NCBI GenBank assembly: GCA_000727475.1
Contig: KL647316.1
Location: forward strand, 1,591,750-1,655,749
Length of the DNA: 64,000 nt
Reading direction: 5' to 3'
Source: Sarcocystis neurona
Taxonomy: Eukaryota > Apicomplexa > Conoidasida > Eucoccidiorida > Sarcocystidae
This document shows, piece by piece, positions 52,037 to 62,469 of this stretch (its first letter is position 1; the number at the start of each line of letters is the position of its first letter). Under the pieces are notes generated by a model. The model searched no databases. It saw nothing but the letters and a program-made list of their open reading frames with translations, and was not told the DNA's origin. Made by a program: the position numbers and the translations under genes.

Positions 52037-52228
52037 TCAGACTACAATAGAAAAAGTGTGTCGCTGTCGTGAGCTGTTATATTGATCCAAAATCCAGAAC
52101 CAGCGCCGCTGACTCATGTCGACCCCAAAGTTGCTTGTGGACAATGCGCCAACCGCGCACCTGAAACGCTTTCCGAATGGACTGCTGATGAGAGCCCCGC
52201 GTATCAAGGACCCTCGGCATCGAGGCAA
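52037..52228 (-). pseudogene. K block of unit 1
   Basis: Within this 63-codon minus frame, RCAVGAL then SNF, and FWILDQY a little later, align with the K block of other units (RWGFYAP then NFETSTR and FWS at 61.9 kb). The block follows the 52.3-52.7 kb frame in the expected order. The presumed exon edges are not clear here. The final residues (SSRQRHTFS) match the segment after K in other units (AR..R.LFS). Confidence 0.35.
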
Positions 52229-52299
52229 GTAAGAACCGGGTATTCAAAATTGAGACGTTTAACAGAATTTAAGGTGCTTACAGGTAATTGCGTAATGTT

Positions 52300-52701
52300 C
52301 TATAGATTTGCTGTTCCGGCATGTTGCTCCGCACGACACACAGTCTTCCTTGAGGCTATTTCGGTTCCCAGAGGACAAGAATGCTGGGACGCTGTTGAGA
52401 AAGAGACGGCAAATAGGGAGGCTTGGCAACTGTTGATGAGCTGAGCTCTCGTGAGGTACCACTTAACGGGGGAGAACAAGAAGGGCATCCATACATTGAA
52501 AATGAGAGCAGGTGGGGATGGATTCATGGCCGTGTCCACCTGCTGAGGGATAAGCGACGTGAGCAAAAAACGCGAGGGTTTCGCCGAGGTGGTTGGTAGT
52601 CCGAGTGTGTACACAAACGGCAGTTGTATCCAGAGGGACCAAAAACGAAAAAAAGGCGTCGAATGGTGTGTGGGTTCCAATACCGTGGCTCTCGGTGGCA
52701 A
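52300..52701 (-). pseudogene. Array unit 1, PQQVDT-containing 133-codon frame
   Basis: The frame starts at 52701 and reads LLTSLIPQQVDT near 52.55 kb. The unit at 60.2 kb has LLNSLHPQQVGT in the same register, nine or ten residues alike. The L block is not recognised in the expected place about 70 bp further on, so the frame has drifted. There is no convincing signal peptide. Confidence 0.35.
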
Positions 52702-53569
52702 CCCTCTGCATAAAGATTACCATAGGTGTATTTGCTAGGGAGTACGACTTTGTCGTCAGTCCCAACCGACAAATACATATTTTCTGGATCACGTCGCATT
52801 GTTGCTGTGGAATTTTCGTCTCTGATATCTATTTGGGAGAGCTTCGGTTCTGCGAAAAAGATCAACCTCCAGCGGAGAAAGCATTATCGGGCAACCTTGG
52901 TGGGGACAGGAGGAGGTGAGAGTTGAAGAAGGGCGTGAAGTGCGATCCCCGTCGAAACAGTTGCGACATCGGCCACGAAACTGTCATTGTGAGTCACACG
53001 CCGTCCGCCGTATGGATACGGATTGCATGTGTAAGCATAGCCGACGAGGCAGGTACTTGTATTCTGAGTAGCAGGCTGGAAGGAGCTTATAATACGGCGA
53101 CGGGTGAATTGGGAGAACTGTGCATTCGTCACACTTGCCGTCGCATCGAAATGAATATGCATGTCTTTGGGGTCTGGGTGCCGACAATGTGTGGTAGGCG
53201 CAGAGAATGCTTACTAGAACGGTGGCAGCGCGATTTCAGTCCAGGGAGATCTGTCTTGCGTGCAGCTTTTCATTCATTACGCCTACAGCAGAGAACGGTT
53301 CTGTCTTCAGTGAGCGCTTCCACGATGTTCGTCCCGGTCTCTCAGGTAGAAGCTCCCAATCTGCACTCAGCGACCTGGGCGTTCGCATAGTCTGCTTGAG
53401 GCAGGAAACGCCGTGTGGAAATTTTGCAAGCCGTGGATTGCGATTGAACATTCTGAGGTCGCTGGGACAGCAGGCTCTGAGAGAAGATGCGACTCGATTT
53501 CGTCTTTCATCGCAGCTGCACAGGCACGCTGCTCAGGGCAGTAGCGCACATAAACTGTGATAACACACG

Positions 53570-53845
53570 TCACACAGAAGCGGAAACCGTATGTCGCGCG
53601 CGCATTATTCTATGATGACGAGATCCTGTTTGCCGGATTTGATGTATTGAGACGTAGTCCGGCCTGTAAAGAGAGAGGTTGTAGAATTCGTAAGTTGTGG
53701 CGTTGGGCGTCGCGTAGTTGTTGGCAAGCTCAGATGCAACTGGTTTTTGTTTGATCAAAACCCTGTGTCCCACGCTGACTGCAGCTTCACCGAACAAGTA
53801 TCGTTGTAGATTGAGGAGAAAGCAGACCGAGAATTTCACGAGCAA
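53570..53845 (-). pseudogene. J block between units 1 and 2, 91-codon frame
   Basis: The frame carries SELANNY, a few residues, then the sequon NATT and FYNL. Three other places have the same register: ELNCNTETNITFHAVFNL at 61.46 kb, ELLNSYLEANFTF at 63.44 kb and QLMAD then NAS at 57.87 kb. Keeping an N-x-S/T sequon at the same place in four diverged copies suggests former selection for N-glycosylation in a secreted protein. The segment just before it also resembles a retroviral-type integrase end; that reading was rejected because the other copies do not support it. Confidence 0.4.
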
Positions 53846-54250
53846 TTACACCTGAGGTACGCAGGAAGACGGTTCCAGTAGGCTCAACCGTCTACACGTG
53901 ATTCAGAAGACTTCGAAGAAGGCTGTTTTGTTTCATAGATGTTGGCTGTTGACTACGAAACTGTTGGACTATGTTTTACTCGTTGAAGCGTAGGTGTGGT
54001 AGCAGAATTGGTCGAATCGAGTTCTTCAAGTGCGCGAGCAAAGAGAGACACTCCAAGATCAAAAGGGCGGAGACGCTCGTTTGCGCGAAATTCGAAACAA
54101 CACCAGTGTCACATTGAAAAGGTGACGTTGACTTCGCGCGTTGCAGTTACACTGAACCAGAAACTAGCAGCGGGGTCGCTGGAGCGCGTCATCTTCAAAC
54201 TCGGGCTCGACGGGTGTGTAGAACCCCCATCTGCAATATGCTTGAAGTGG

Positions 54251-54735
54251 CTACCTGCTGAGGACATGACATATCCAGTCTATCGGCGGGTAGGGCGATA
54301 GGGTAGGGCTGTTCGATAATGAGAGCTCAAAGCGAATATTTGGCATGTACAGTTGGCTGACTAATGTCATATAGATCTGCTGCTCGGGTGCGCTGCGCTG
54401 CATGGTAAAGTCGCATTTGTGGAGGCGGTTGTGATCCGCTGAGACGGGTAAGTCGCGAACGAAGCAAAGAAGGAGACTGTTGATCGGAAGACTGAGCAGC
54501 CGGCTTTGTGGTGAGTGACCGTAATGTGCGAGAGCAACAAGAATATTCGTATTCGGAAAACGAACTCCGGTAGAACTGGTTTTGTAGGCTCTGTCCACGT
54601 GCTGAGAATCAAGCGACGGGAGCGGGGTACGTGAAGGTTTCGGGAGAAATTCTCGCAGTTCGAACGTATGCTAGGAGATAATGTCTTGACGGGGTTGCAA
54701 AACGTAGAGGAAAAGGCATCACAATGCGTTCGCAT
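54251..54735 (-). pseudogene. Array unit 2, PQ-like and L blocks in two overlapping frames
   Basis: Frame 54735-54367 (122 codons) holds the L block FRIRIFLLLS then CSVFRS. The overlapping frame 54598-54251 (115 codons) holds QHVDR, the counterpart of PQQVD, just before its ATG and then a sequence (QIYMTLVSQLY.PNI) that matches unit 6 (QIYITLVSHLYVPNI). So the ancestral reading path changes frame in this unit; in unit 6 the L block and QIYITLVS are in one frame. At 54232-54231 a minus-strand CATATTGCAG precedes the K block (RWGFYTPVE) exactly as in unit 6, a good candidate 3' splice site. K then meets a stop after about 20 codons. Confidence 0.45.
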
Positions 54736-55099
54736 CTCCGATACAGCGCTCCATAGACCGGAGTTCTGCCCCGGGAATTTGTTGCCGGGGAGTGTGGGTT
54801 TTGCGCTCGGTTACAGCCAGCGGATACCGGATATACGGGATCCGTGCAACGTTTTCCCTGTGGGGTATGTACCGCTGATGTGTATTGGAGAAATATTCAT
54901 TTCTGGAGGGACGTCGCACGCACAGACTTGAGAACGTTATCCGGCGGCCTTGGGTTGGACGGATGAACGAGAGCAGAGGCAGGAGAAGCTGTGGTTTCAA
55001 CCGCCACACTGGGGCTGCAAACTCGGACTTGAGGGTGTTTCCAGAAGCTGCGTCCCATATCGCTTATGACCACAGACTGGCTGGGTGAACAGATTACAT

Positions 55100-56100
55100 G
55101 CGGCGAACACGGTTATTGCAGATAGCAGCGCATAAGGACGTCATTTCGGGGGTGGAACCGATTTGGGAGGACCCTGTGCGTTGGCCAGACCTTCGGAAAT
55201 AGCGGATTACATCGGCGTATCTTCGGGAACTAATTTCGGACAGTGACAAGGGACGTGGAGCGAACATCCAGAAAAGGTTGAAGGTTGAGAGAAGGATATA
55301 CGAGTCGAGAGATGTGGGTGTCTTTTGTCCGATGTCTCACAAACTACTTCTAGAGTAAAGCGCGACACTGTATACCGCGCGGGGACTACCAGTGCCCTCG
55401 GTTACCTACCTGCTAGGAATTTACATTTTCGACTGAGCCGCCGGTGAGGAAAACACATTAAGTTCGACGCAGGGGAAGCCTACTGGAGAGCCGACACAAT
55501 TTGCCTTTGTAATCGGAGCTCGGCTCGCAACGAGTAAGAAAAGCTGTGAAACAGGTGGTGGAAAAATTTGTTTGTCCACCGCAGCAGCAGCGACGTTGTT
55601 CGAAACAGCAGGACACACCTGATTTGTTTCCACGAAGAGGAAGTATAACGCCTTTGGAAACGTGCGCTTTATATACTCGGAAAATCCTGTGGTGGAGAAG
55701 ACACCGTTTTGTGTTGCGGAGATGCCCTTCGCGGAGTTTCGTCTATAATGATATCTTCAAGCGTTTCACGGGAGGTGGGTGCGGAGAGTGTGAAGTGTGA
55801 CACTGGGTTCCGTGCGGCTGTTTGGGGGCACAGGCGCACTGAATTCTTTGTCCTCTAGATGTGCGTGTCGACGCTGGTTGGAACTTGACAGAGAGTGGTT
55901 TGCTATCTGGGCTTCAGAAACCAGGAGTCAGCAGGCTCAGTGGCAGGGAGATGGTCTAGGGGATTTCTGGATTGAACGTGGTGTTTACGCGGAGCTAGTC
56001 TTCGGCAGCAGAACTGGTGAGATACCTTTTGCTCAATGAAGTGTACGCAGGATCGTACGGCAGCTTAGTCGGGTGCGCCATACCAAATGGATACCAGTCT
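55100..56100. other. Spacer part of unit 2, nothing recognised
   Basis: This corresponds to the part of the unit between the 54.9 kb block and the next K-related block. The J block, expected near 55.7 kb, could not be found. Frames reach 84 codons (plus, 55546-55800) without a recognisable motif. Confidence 0.3.
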
Positions 56101-56119
56101 TGATCAGTAAAACGGGGCG

Positions 56120-56640
56120 TGTCATCTCAATATGGTCTTCGTCTGAAGTGGGATCCGAAGTCACGCCGTTATTTACATTCTAACAGACCAGAGGCTCGCA
56201 TGAACTACTGGTCGAATATTGAGCCGAGGAGCAGGGAGGGAAGTCACAACGCATCCATTCCCCAGCGTTGCTCTTGGAGTTCCCGTAAAATCTTGCACGC
56301 GTAATGTCTCTGGTGTACCGCTGGCGTATCCCTTGTATATGCAGGGGCGATCGATGGGGGTGGGTAGCAGGGCACAGCTGTTCGGAACTGAGATGTTAAA
56401 ACTGGGAGGTGGGACGCATACGCTATTGATAAAAGTGCAGTGATTTGCTGCTGAGTCCGACCTAACGAACGGAAATCCCGTGCCTCCGAAAGGCTTTTAT
56501 TCCTCGAAACGGTGATCCAAGAACCTTGAGAAGAACGAGCCGGCAGCCGTCATTGTGCTGCTTGCTCCTGCAGGAAGTGAGAACGACAGTGATATTCGTA
56601 TACAAAAAACGAATGCACGCAGGTATTTTTGCGTCGGCTA
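56120..56640 (-). pseudogene. Array unit 3, degraded L-containing relic
   Basis: Read on the minus strand, FCIRISLSFSLPA at about 56.60 kb matches FFRVRVPLLFSLPA of unit 5 in register, and a later segment (SFNISVPNS then IYKG) matches NFHVSVPNS and LYKG of unit 5. One stop codon (TAA) near 56.49 kb and short frame drift break it. Units 3 and 5 are closer to each other here than to units 2 and 6, which shows at least two subtypes. Confidence 0.4.
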
Positions 56641-57822
56641 CGCCCGCAGACTGCTAATAACGCAAAAGAGTGCAGTCAACCGGAATGTTTTGCGGAGGAG
56701 CGGCGTATTCGAGATGTGTACAAGGAAAAACGTCCTCCCACGGTGGACAGGAAAAACGGTACGGCGGCGCCGCAAGGGGTCACTCGCGGCATCACTGCGT
56801 TTTCGGGCGCGGATCTGCACTGGGGAAAAGTGGGTGTGCTTGCGAGGAGAATAGTTTTTTGCGTCGTCTTCTCCGACGAACGTTTTCATCAACGTTGCCG
56901 TTCGGCAAAGGCGTTGTGAAAAATGTACTCCTGGCATACCTTTGGTAAAGGTTCTGATCAGGATGGAACGTTTGTGCACCGTTGTAGGGACCGTTCCGTG
57001 CGAGCGGGCATCAAGCAGGAGCGCGTGGGCACTGGAGAAAGAACACGAGCTTTAAACACGCGAATCATGTCTGCAACCTCGACAAACTAAGGATTATTCG
57101 TGAGCCGCTTGTGGTCTGAATTCTGAGCGGCCGTTGAAATCGGGGAACAGACGACGGGAGCACATAAACGATGTTTTGACTAGATGTGTGAAATTCCGTC
57201 ACTTCTTGTTGGGGAACGAACGCAGAGAACCCGGTGCGTACGCAGTGTTCAGCAACAAAGAAAACGTTGATTCGCTGAAGTATATGGGAGTAGCATGTGC
57301 AGCTGGACGGCGGCAGCGACAGAGGGCGCAAAGCGGGCGAGTACAACGGCTACTCGATACTTTATGGGGGACACCTATCTCGCCTTCAGCCCTTAATTCT
57401 CAAAAGTCTGCCAGACACCACCTCCACGTCGTTTGGCGTTAGCTGGGGTAGGATGGACGTTGCACAAGCTCTGCGCGCGCTGTAGCGACGGGTCGCCCCA
57501 GCCGCAGCAGATCTCTGACAGAGGCCAGCAAAAGAAATCTGAAGAAGGCGTCGATCTTCGTTCTGCTATGCTACAGCAGGGTCGCTGCCAATTGAAGCAG
57601 AACTTTCAGTCACACCTCAGCCTTCCCTCGAAATTATGTCCAGAGCGTGGGAAGGGTCTAGGAGTTACCTGGGGAGGGGGTCTTGCGGCGAAGTGGCGGA
57701 AGGGGGTTTGGGGGGCGCACAAGCCTTTACTTCGCCTCCAGCCTGTTCGCCAGGTATAGTCTACTGATGCATGGTCAGGGGTTTGCGGAGAAGAAATGGC
57801 AAACGTGAAGTGCGGGGTCGGG

Positions 57823-58086
57823 TTACGTCACGCCGTTCAACCCCACCGGGCCAACGGATGCGTTATCCACTGCAAAACAGTGGTCTGCCATTAGCTGAAG
57901 ATTCAGGAACATGCCCCGTTGTCGATAGAAGCGACCACCGTTTCGGCAATCGACAAGTAATTGCATGGAGATCATTCCAGAGTGCGACGAATGGAATTGT
58001 GAAATCGTATGTGGAAGATCTACGTAGTACTGAAAGAGTGTTTGGCGTTCAGAAGAAGTCACCGCCGGCGTCGAACTGCGTGGCAA
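57823..58086 (-). pseudogene. J-block relic, 87-codon frame
   Basis: Near its end the frame reads QLMADHCFAVDNAS, matching the J register (E/Q-L then N-x-S/T). It lies 0.4 kb left of the next K block, the same distance as in the other units. The rest of the frame is not conserved. Confidence 0.3.
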
Positions 58087-58177
58087 TTGTAGTGCTTACC
58101 ACAATATAAAGGAGACCAGTTGATTTCACGATTCAAGGGCTTCTTGTAGGCGAGCAAATAGAAAGTCCTCAGTACCA

Positions 58178-58760
58178 GTGCAACGGAAATACTGGCCTGA
58201 GCGAAACTCGGGACAACGCAACAGGCACACTAAAGAGAAGGCGTTGGCCTCGTGCCGTGGTGCCGTATTGACCTACGGACCAGAAACAAAGGCGTTGACG
58301 CGTGTGGGTCTCAAGGTCATGCCGAGGCAGTGCGTGAAATCCGCACCTCGAACACGTTTAGAGTGAATTCCTGGTGAGACACTCGCACGTACAAGAACGC
58401 GTAAGGCCAGGCCACCATTTCACGGCTGTCGGCGGACTCAATACAAAAACACAATATTTTGTACTTACCGAACGTTGAAAAATTCAATGTGAACGTGTTG
58501 CTCAGGCGTGTATTGCAGTATAAGGCCCCGTATTCGTCGAGAGTCTCTTGACCCCCGACAACGACAATGTCGAAAAGGAGCGGAGATAGAGGCGCTACAT
58601 CGAAAATCTGGGCATGTATCATCGTGCTGATTGCTCGTGCGGCGGCAACGTAGGAAGCGAGATCGAGAAGGGTGTTGTTCTTCGGAAAAGAGAGAACGCA
58701 GAAGCTGTCTAGTCGTCTGTGTTCTCCTGCTGAGGAGAAACCGAAAAGTGCAGTACTCAC
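58178..58760 (-). pseudogene. Array unit 4, PQ-like and K blocks, frame-shifted
   Basis: At 58.73 kb the minus strand gives SPQQENTDD in the PQQV register. Frame 58760-58317 (147 codons) is a different register. The K block follows at about 58.35-58.26 kb as RCGFHALPRHDLETHTR, then FWS and, after a short gap, ARGQRLLFS, closely matching unit 6 (RWGFYAPIE...ETSTR, FWS, ARSRRLLFS). In unit 4 this part is open where unit 6 has a TAG, so the two copies are broken at different places. Confidence 0.4.
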
Positions 58761-58812
58761 ATAAAAAAAGTCGTGTCGGCCGAAGCGGCGCGAACGCTGA
58801 ACGGTGTGTCTG

Positions 58813-59004
58813 CTACGGTGTCGGCGTCCTGGAGTGGATGTCTCTGCTCAAGAATTGACGTGTGTGTGCTTCTTGGGAGGACGACGCTGCCCCCGTTCGG
58901 AGCGAGGGGTGCTTTACCACTGGAGCATGCAGCGAGGCTGCTGTGAGTAATGTCCTTCTGGTGTCAATGTGGAATATGATCAGCTGTGAAGGAAAAGTGC
59001 CCAC
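58813..59004 (-). pseudogene. Short family relic right of unit 4
   Basis: The 63-codon minus frame contains LLTAASLHAPVVKHPS, which aligns with LLTATLVHAQGMKHSS at about 60.45 kb in unit 5. This block lies upstream (in gene direction) of the PQ block in both units. Its role is unknown; it may be part of the first exon. Confidence 0.3.
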
Positions 59005-59518
59005 GCAGATGTGAGAGTACTGTTGAGAGGCCTTGCGTGGCGAAGAAGCACGAGAGCCCTAGAGAAAGGATACGAGAGTCGAATTCTTGATAGAGGACTG
59101 CGGCATCCACCAGCAAACGTCCATTGTGTGCCACACGCTGTATGACTAGTGGCGACTGTCTGGATGCGCGAACCTTTGGATCGCTGCGGGTGCTTGTTGC
59201 GATTCTGTGTAGGAGTGTGGAAGGAGGCTACGTCGCAGTCAAGGGCCCATCGGCTGGCACCACATCGTGCTTTTTGCGTAGACGTGACGGTGTACCAGAT
59301 TAAACAGGCGTATCTCCGGGAACTAACTACGAAGAACGACAGAGGACGCGGAGCGGGCTAACCCAAGGTTCCGTTGAAGGATCGCAACGGAAGGTAAGCC
59401 CAAGGAGATCTGTCTCTCAGAGGCGCCGTCAATGTTGGCCACGGCGAGTCTGCGATGGGGTCTTCTTCCGGGATAAAATCCAAAGTGACGGTAGCACCGT
59501 TGTCAAAATTCTAACGGA

Positions 59519-60446
59519 TCAGGTGGTCTGATGAAGCGCTGCTGATATATTCAGAGAAGGGGCAGAGACCGAACCGTCGGCACAGAAACTTTCCAGGATT
59601 TCCGCTGTAGAGTGAGTAAAACCTCCACACGCAATGTGTTCTGATGTACCGCTGGTGTGTCCCTTGTATAGGCGGGGGCACTCGGTGGGGGCGGGCGGTA
59701 CGCCACGGCTGTTCGGAACTGAGACGTGAAAATTCGAAGATAGTAGACACACGTCATTGAATAAAGTTAAACGAGTTGCTGCCAAGGCCGACCTGACGAC
59801 ATGAGAATCCCTCTTCGCCCAAGAGGCCCTGGGTTCCTCGAAACGACGACGCCAGAATCGTGAGGAAGACGACCGCACAGCCGTGGTTGTGCTGATTGGT
59901 CGTGCAGGAAGTGAGAACAACAGTGGTACTCGTACCCGAAAAAAGTCACCGCACGCAGAAACTCTATCTTCGGCTATGCCTGCATGCTGAGGATGATGCA
60001 GAGTGAGCGCGGTATGGGAACTTTCCACGAAAAAGTGTGGCAGTGCATGCAGGGGACGGTAGGTTCGAAGAGGGGTCAACTGCAATTGTGCCGATTGCTC
60101 GTCCGGGGGTAATGCAAAAATCGGGATCGAGGTGAGTGATGTTCTTCAAAGAAGCAGACCATGCAGACGTGTTTTGCTGTTTTGTACCCACCTGCTGAGG
60201 ATGGAGAGAATTGAGCAGTACAATAAACATTGTGCAGTGGAAGGTAGTAGCTGTAAGTGTACAAGAACGCAGCCGTGTATCGAGGGGCGCGGAACGGGGG
60301 GAAAAGGCGTCGCAACGTGTACCTGTTGCGGCGTCGGCGTCCTCTGGTGCGTATTTCTGCGCAGGGAGTGTCGTGGCTGTGTTTCTCGGGAGGACGGCTT
60401 CGCCCACTGTCTCGATCGAGGAGTGCTTCATTCCTTGAGCGTGCAC
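59519..60446 (-). pseudogene. Array unit 5, two long overlapping frames (160 and 188 codons)
   Basis: Frame 60446-59964 (160 codons) starts near the KHSS block and carries LLNSLHPQQVGT. Frame 60085-59519 (188 codons) carries the L block FFRVRVPLLFSLP and the NFHVSVPNS segment shared with unit 3. The two frames overlap by 122 bp in different registers, so a splice or a frameshift lies between them; a short duplicated segment (GTGC(T/C)GATTG(G/C)TCGT) at about 59.89 and 60.09 kb sits in the overlap and may be the cause. Together this is one of the least damaged units. No signal peptide is visible at the first ATG. Confidence 0.4.
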
Positions 60447-60980
60447 CAGAGTTGCCGTGAGTAATCTACCTCTTACACCTATGGAAGAGTCGTTTAGTTA
60501 TGAAGGAAAGGCGCTTGAACGGACCTGGGGACGTTGTCGGACCGCTCTGGATGGTGCAGGAGGAAGTAAGAAGTGAACAAAGGGCATGGTGTCTGATCCG
60601 TCTCGATTCAGTTGCGAATCCAACGACCAAAGGTCCACTATACTTGTTACCTGGTGACACACTGGTTGAAAGATCAAATAGAAAGCGGCGCGTATTGATA
60701 TTCTGAGTAGAATTGTCGATGCACGCTACCTTAAAATGAGTACTTAGTTGGGGCAATTCAGTGCATTGACGAGGTCGTGGGCACAAAGGATTAAGTAGGC
60801 ATGTTTCTGGGAGCTAGACGTCGGCAGTCGTGGTGAAGCCGGAGCCGCTACAAAGAGCGGTGACTCGAAATTCATGAGGGAGGCGAGTCGAACGCGACCC
60901 GTTTTGTCCCCAACCTCACACGCAGATGGCCAGAAGTAGAGTACAATTCTCTTTCCAGCACACGCTTCGTCAGAAACCAA

Positions 60981-61346
60981 CGTAAGGCTGGCTCTCAAGC
61001 ACATGTGACGTGGCATTCGTCTTTCATCGCGGGTGCAGCAGAAAGGCTGTTCACGGGATCAGCTTGTGTCTAACGCGACGTCGAGGGAGTGGCCATTGAA
61101 TGTTTACGAGTGAGCAACAGGGGACAAAAAGACGTTGCGCATACTACGCTTGACATGGGAAGAGCTGACTCGACATTATAAAAAGTTTGAGTTGGACGTG
61201 AGAGCTCTAACGGCAGGTCGTAAGGTTGGCCCTCAAGAAAATATGACGTGGATTCGCCTTTCACCGCGGGTACAGCAGAAAGGCTGTTCAGGGAATCAGC
61301 GTGTATCTAACGTGACGTCGAGAAAGTGGACATCGAATGTTTACGA
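60981..61346. repeat. 238-bp spaced direct repeat in unit 5
   Basis: Positions 60981-61108 and 61219-61346 are copies at about 85% identity, offset by exactly 238 bp, sharing for example GGGT(G/A)CAGCAGAAAGGCTGTTCA. The first copy carries one extra base, so the frames differ. A more distant relative of the segment occurs near 63.18 kb. This is a local duplication younger than the unit array. Confidence 0.8.
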
Positions 61347-61353
61347 ACACATG

Positions 61354-61536
61354 CTACAAGAACGCCCAAAACAGCACACTAGGTTGAGAAACACCTAAAC
61401 GTTCCAAAAGGAGCTTCAATCCGGAGTCTCCGGGACGGAGATTGAAGACTGCGTGGAATGTGATATTCGTTTCCGTGTTGCAGTTCAGTTCTACCTGATG
61501 CGTGACCGACGAAGAGGCGCACCTGACGCTGACCAC
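61354..61536 (-). pseudogene. J block of unit 6, 60-codon frame
   Basis: The frame reads VELNCNTETNITFHAVFNL, then Arg-Pro-Gly-Asp. It has alternating hydrophobic residues like beta-strands and the conserved sequon NIT. It aligns with the J blocks at 53.7, 57.87 and 63.44 kb. It lies 0.43 kb left of the K block, which would put an intron between K and J. Confidence 0.4.
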
Positions 61537-61893
61537 AACTTCTCCACGTCTGTGTCGCTGTGATTTGGATAGACAGCGGACTAGCGAATTGACGAACTAC
61601 TACACCTAAGTTATTCAGGGAAATGGTTTCAGTAGTCTGCAGGCTAATACTTGAACCAGAGGACCTCTCCGAGGAATGTCGTGCGTACAAGGAATTAGTC
61701 GTCGGCTGGAAGCTCATAAGGTTTGGTGTACTCAGCCGAATGCACACGTGCGTAAACGACTGATAAATTTGAGCTCGTCACGTCCGCGAGCAAACTGAAA
61801 AAAAGGAAAAGAGACGGCTGTCTGAGAGGGAATCCGACACAGCACTGCAGCTCCACTGAAAAGAAGGCGTCGGCTTCGTGCGCTGCCGCTGTA

Positions 61894-62466
61894 CTAAACC
61901 AGGGACCAGAAGTAGGATCGCAGGCGCGTGCTGGTCTCAAAGTTGCTTTCGATGGGTGCGTAGAACCCCCACCTGCAATATGCTTGGAGTGGCTCCCTGC
62001 TGAGAACCAAACATGACCAATATGTCAGCGGGTAGGGCGGTAGTGCAGGGCTGCTCGACAGTGAGAGCTGGAAAAGAATGTTTGGTACGTACAGGTGGCT
62101 GACTAACGTAATATAGATCTGCCTGCACGGATGCTGTACGCCGCATGTTAAAATTGCATTTGTCGCGGCGACGAAGGTTCCCCGAGACAGGTAATTTGCG
62201 AACAACGCAGAGAAGCAACCGGCGTTGTGCTGAGTGGCAGTAAACTGCGAGAGCAACAAGGATATTTGTATTCGGAAAACGAGCTCACGCAGAATTTGTT
62301 TTGTCGGATGTGTCCACGTGTCGAGGAGCACGCGACGGGAGAAGGGTACGCGAAGATTTCGGGGATAAATCTTGCAGTTTGAATGTATACTAGGAGACAG
62401 TGTCTTGACGAGGCTGCAGGGCAGAGAAAAATACATCGCAAGGTGTGCGCGTTCCCGACTCAGCAC
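61894..62466 (-). pseudogene. Array unit 6, 190-codon frame with L block
   Basis: The longest frame of the unit runs from an ATG at 62466. It contains SRRVLLDTW at the PQQV position (in another register the same bases read APRHVDTS), the L block FRIQISLLLS, then QIYITLVSHLYVPNI. The minus-strand sequence CATATTGCAG ending at 61973 would be the 3' splice site before the K exon (RWGFYAPIE, NFETSTR, FWS); the same decamer and exon start occur in unit 2. K then runs in frame to a stop at 61894. If spliced, the K exon ends at a GT near the FWS. No signal peptide is seen. Confidence 0.4.
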
Positions 62467-62469
62467 TCT

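Noticed and set aside
53557..53754. Plus-strand FYDDEILF resembling a polymerase YxDD box
   Set aside because: The frame is 65 codons, without other polymerase motifs, and lies opposite the J block.
53570..53845. Retroviral/Ty3-type integrase C-terminal domain on the minus strand (VGHRVLIKQKPVASELANNY)
   Set aside because: The single copy fits the VGDRVLLK pattern well, but homologous copies at 61.46, 57.87 and 63.44 kb lack it and instead share the J-block register with a sequon. No integrase catalytic core is present nearby.
59560..59700. Chromovirus-like FHVS…P segment in unit 5
   Set aside because: The closest copy in unit 3 reads FNISVPNS, and neither chromodomain nor integrase sequence is found. 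It is explained by the family relic.
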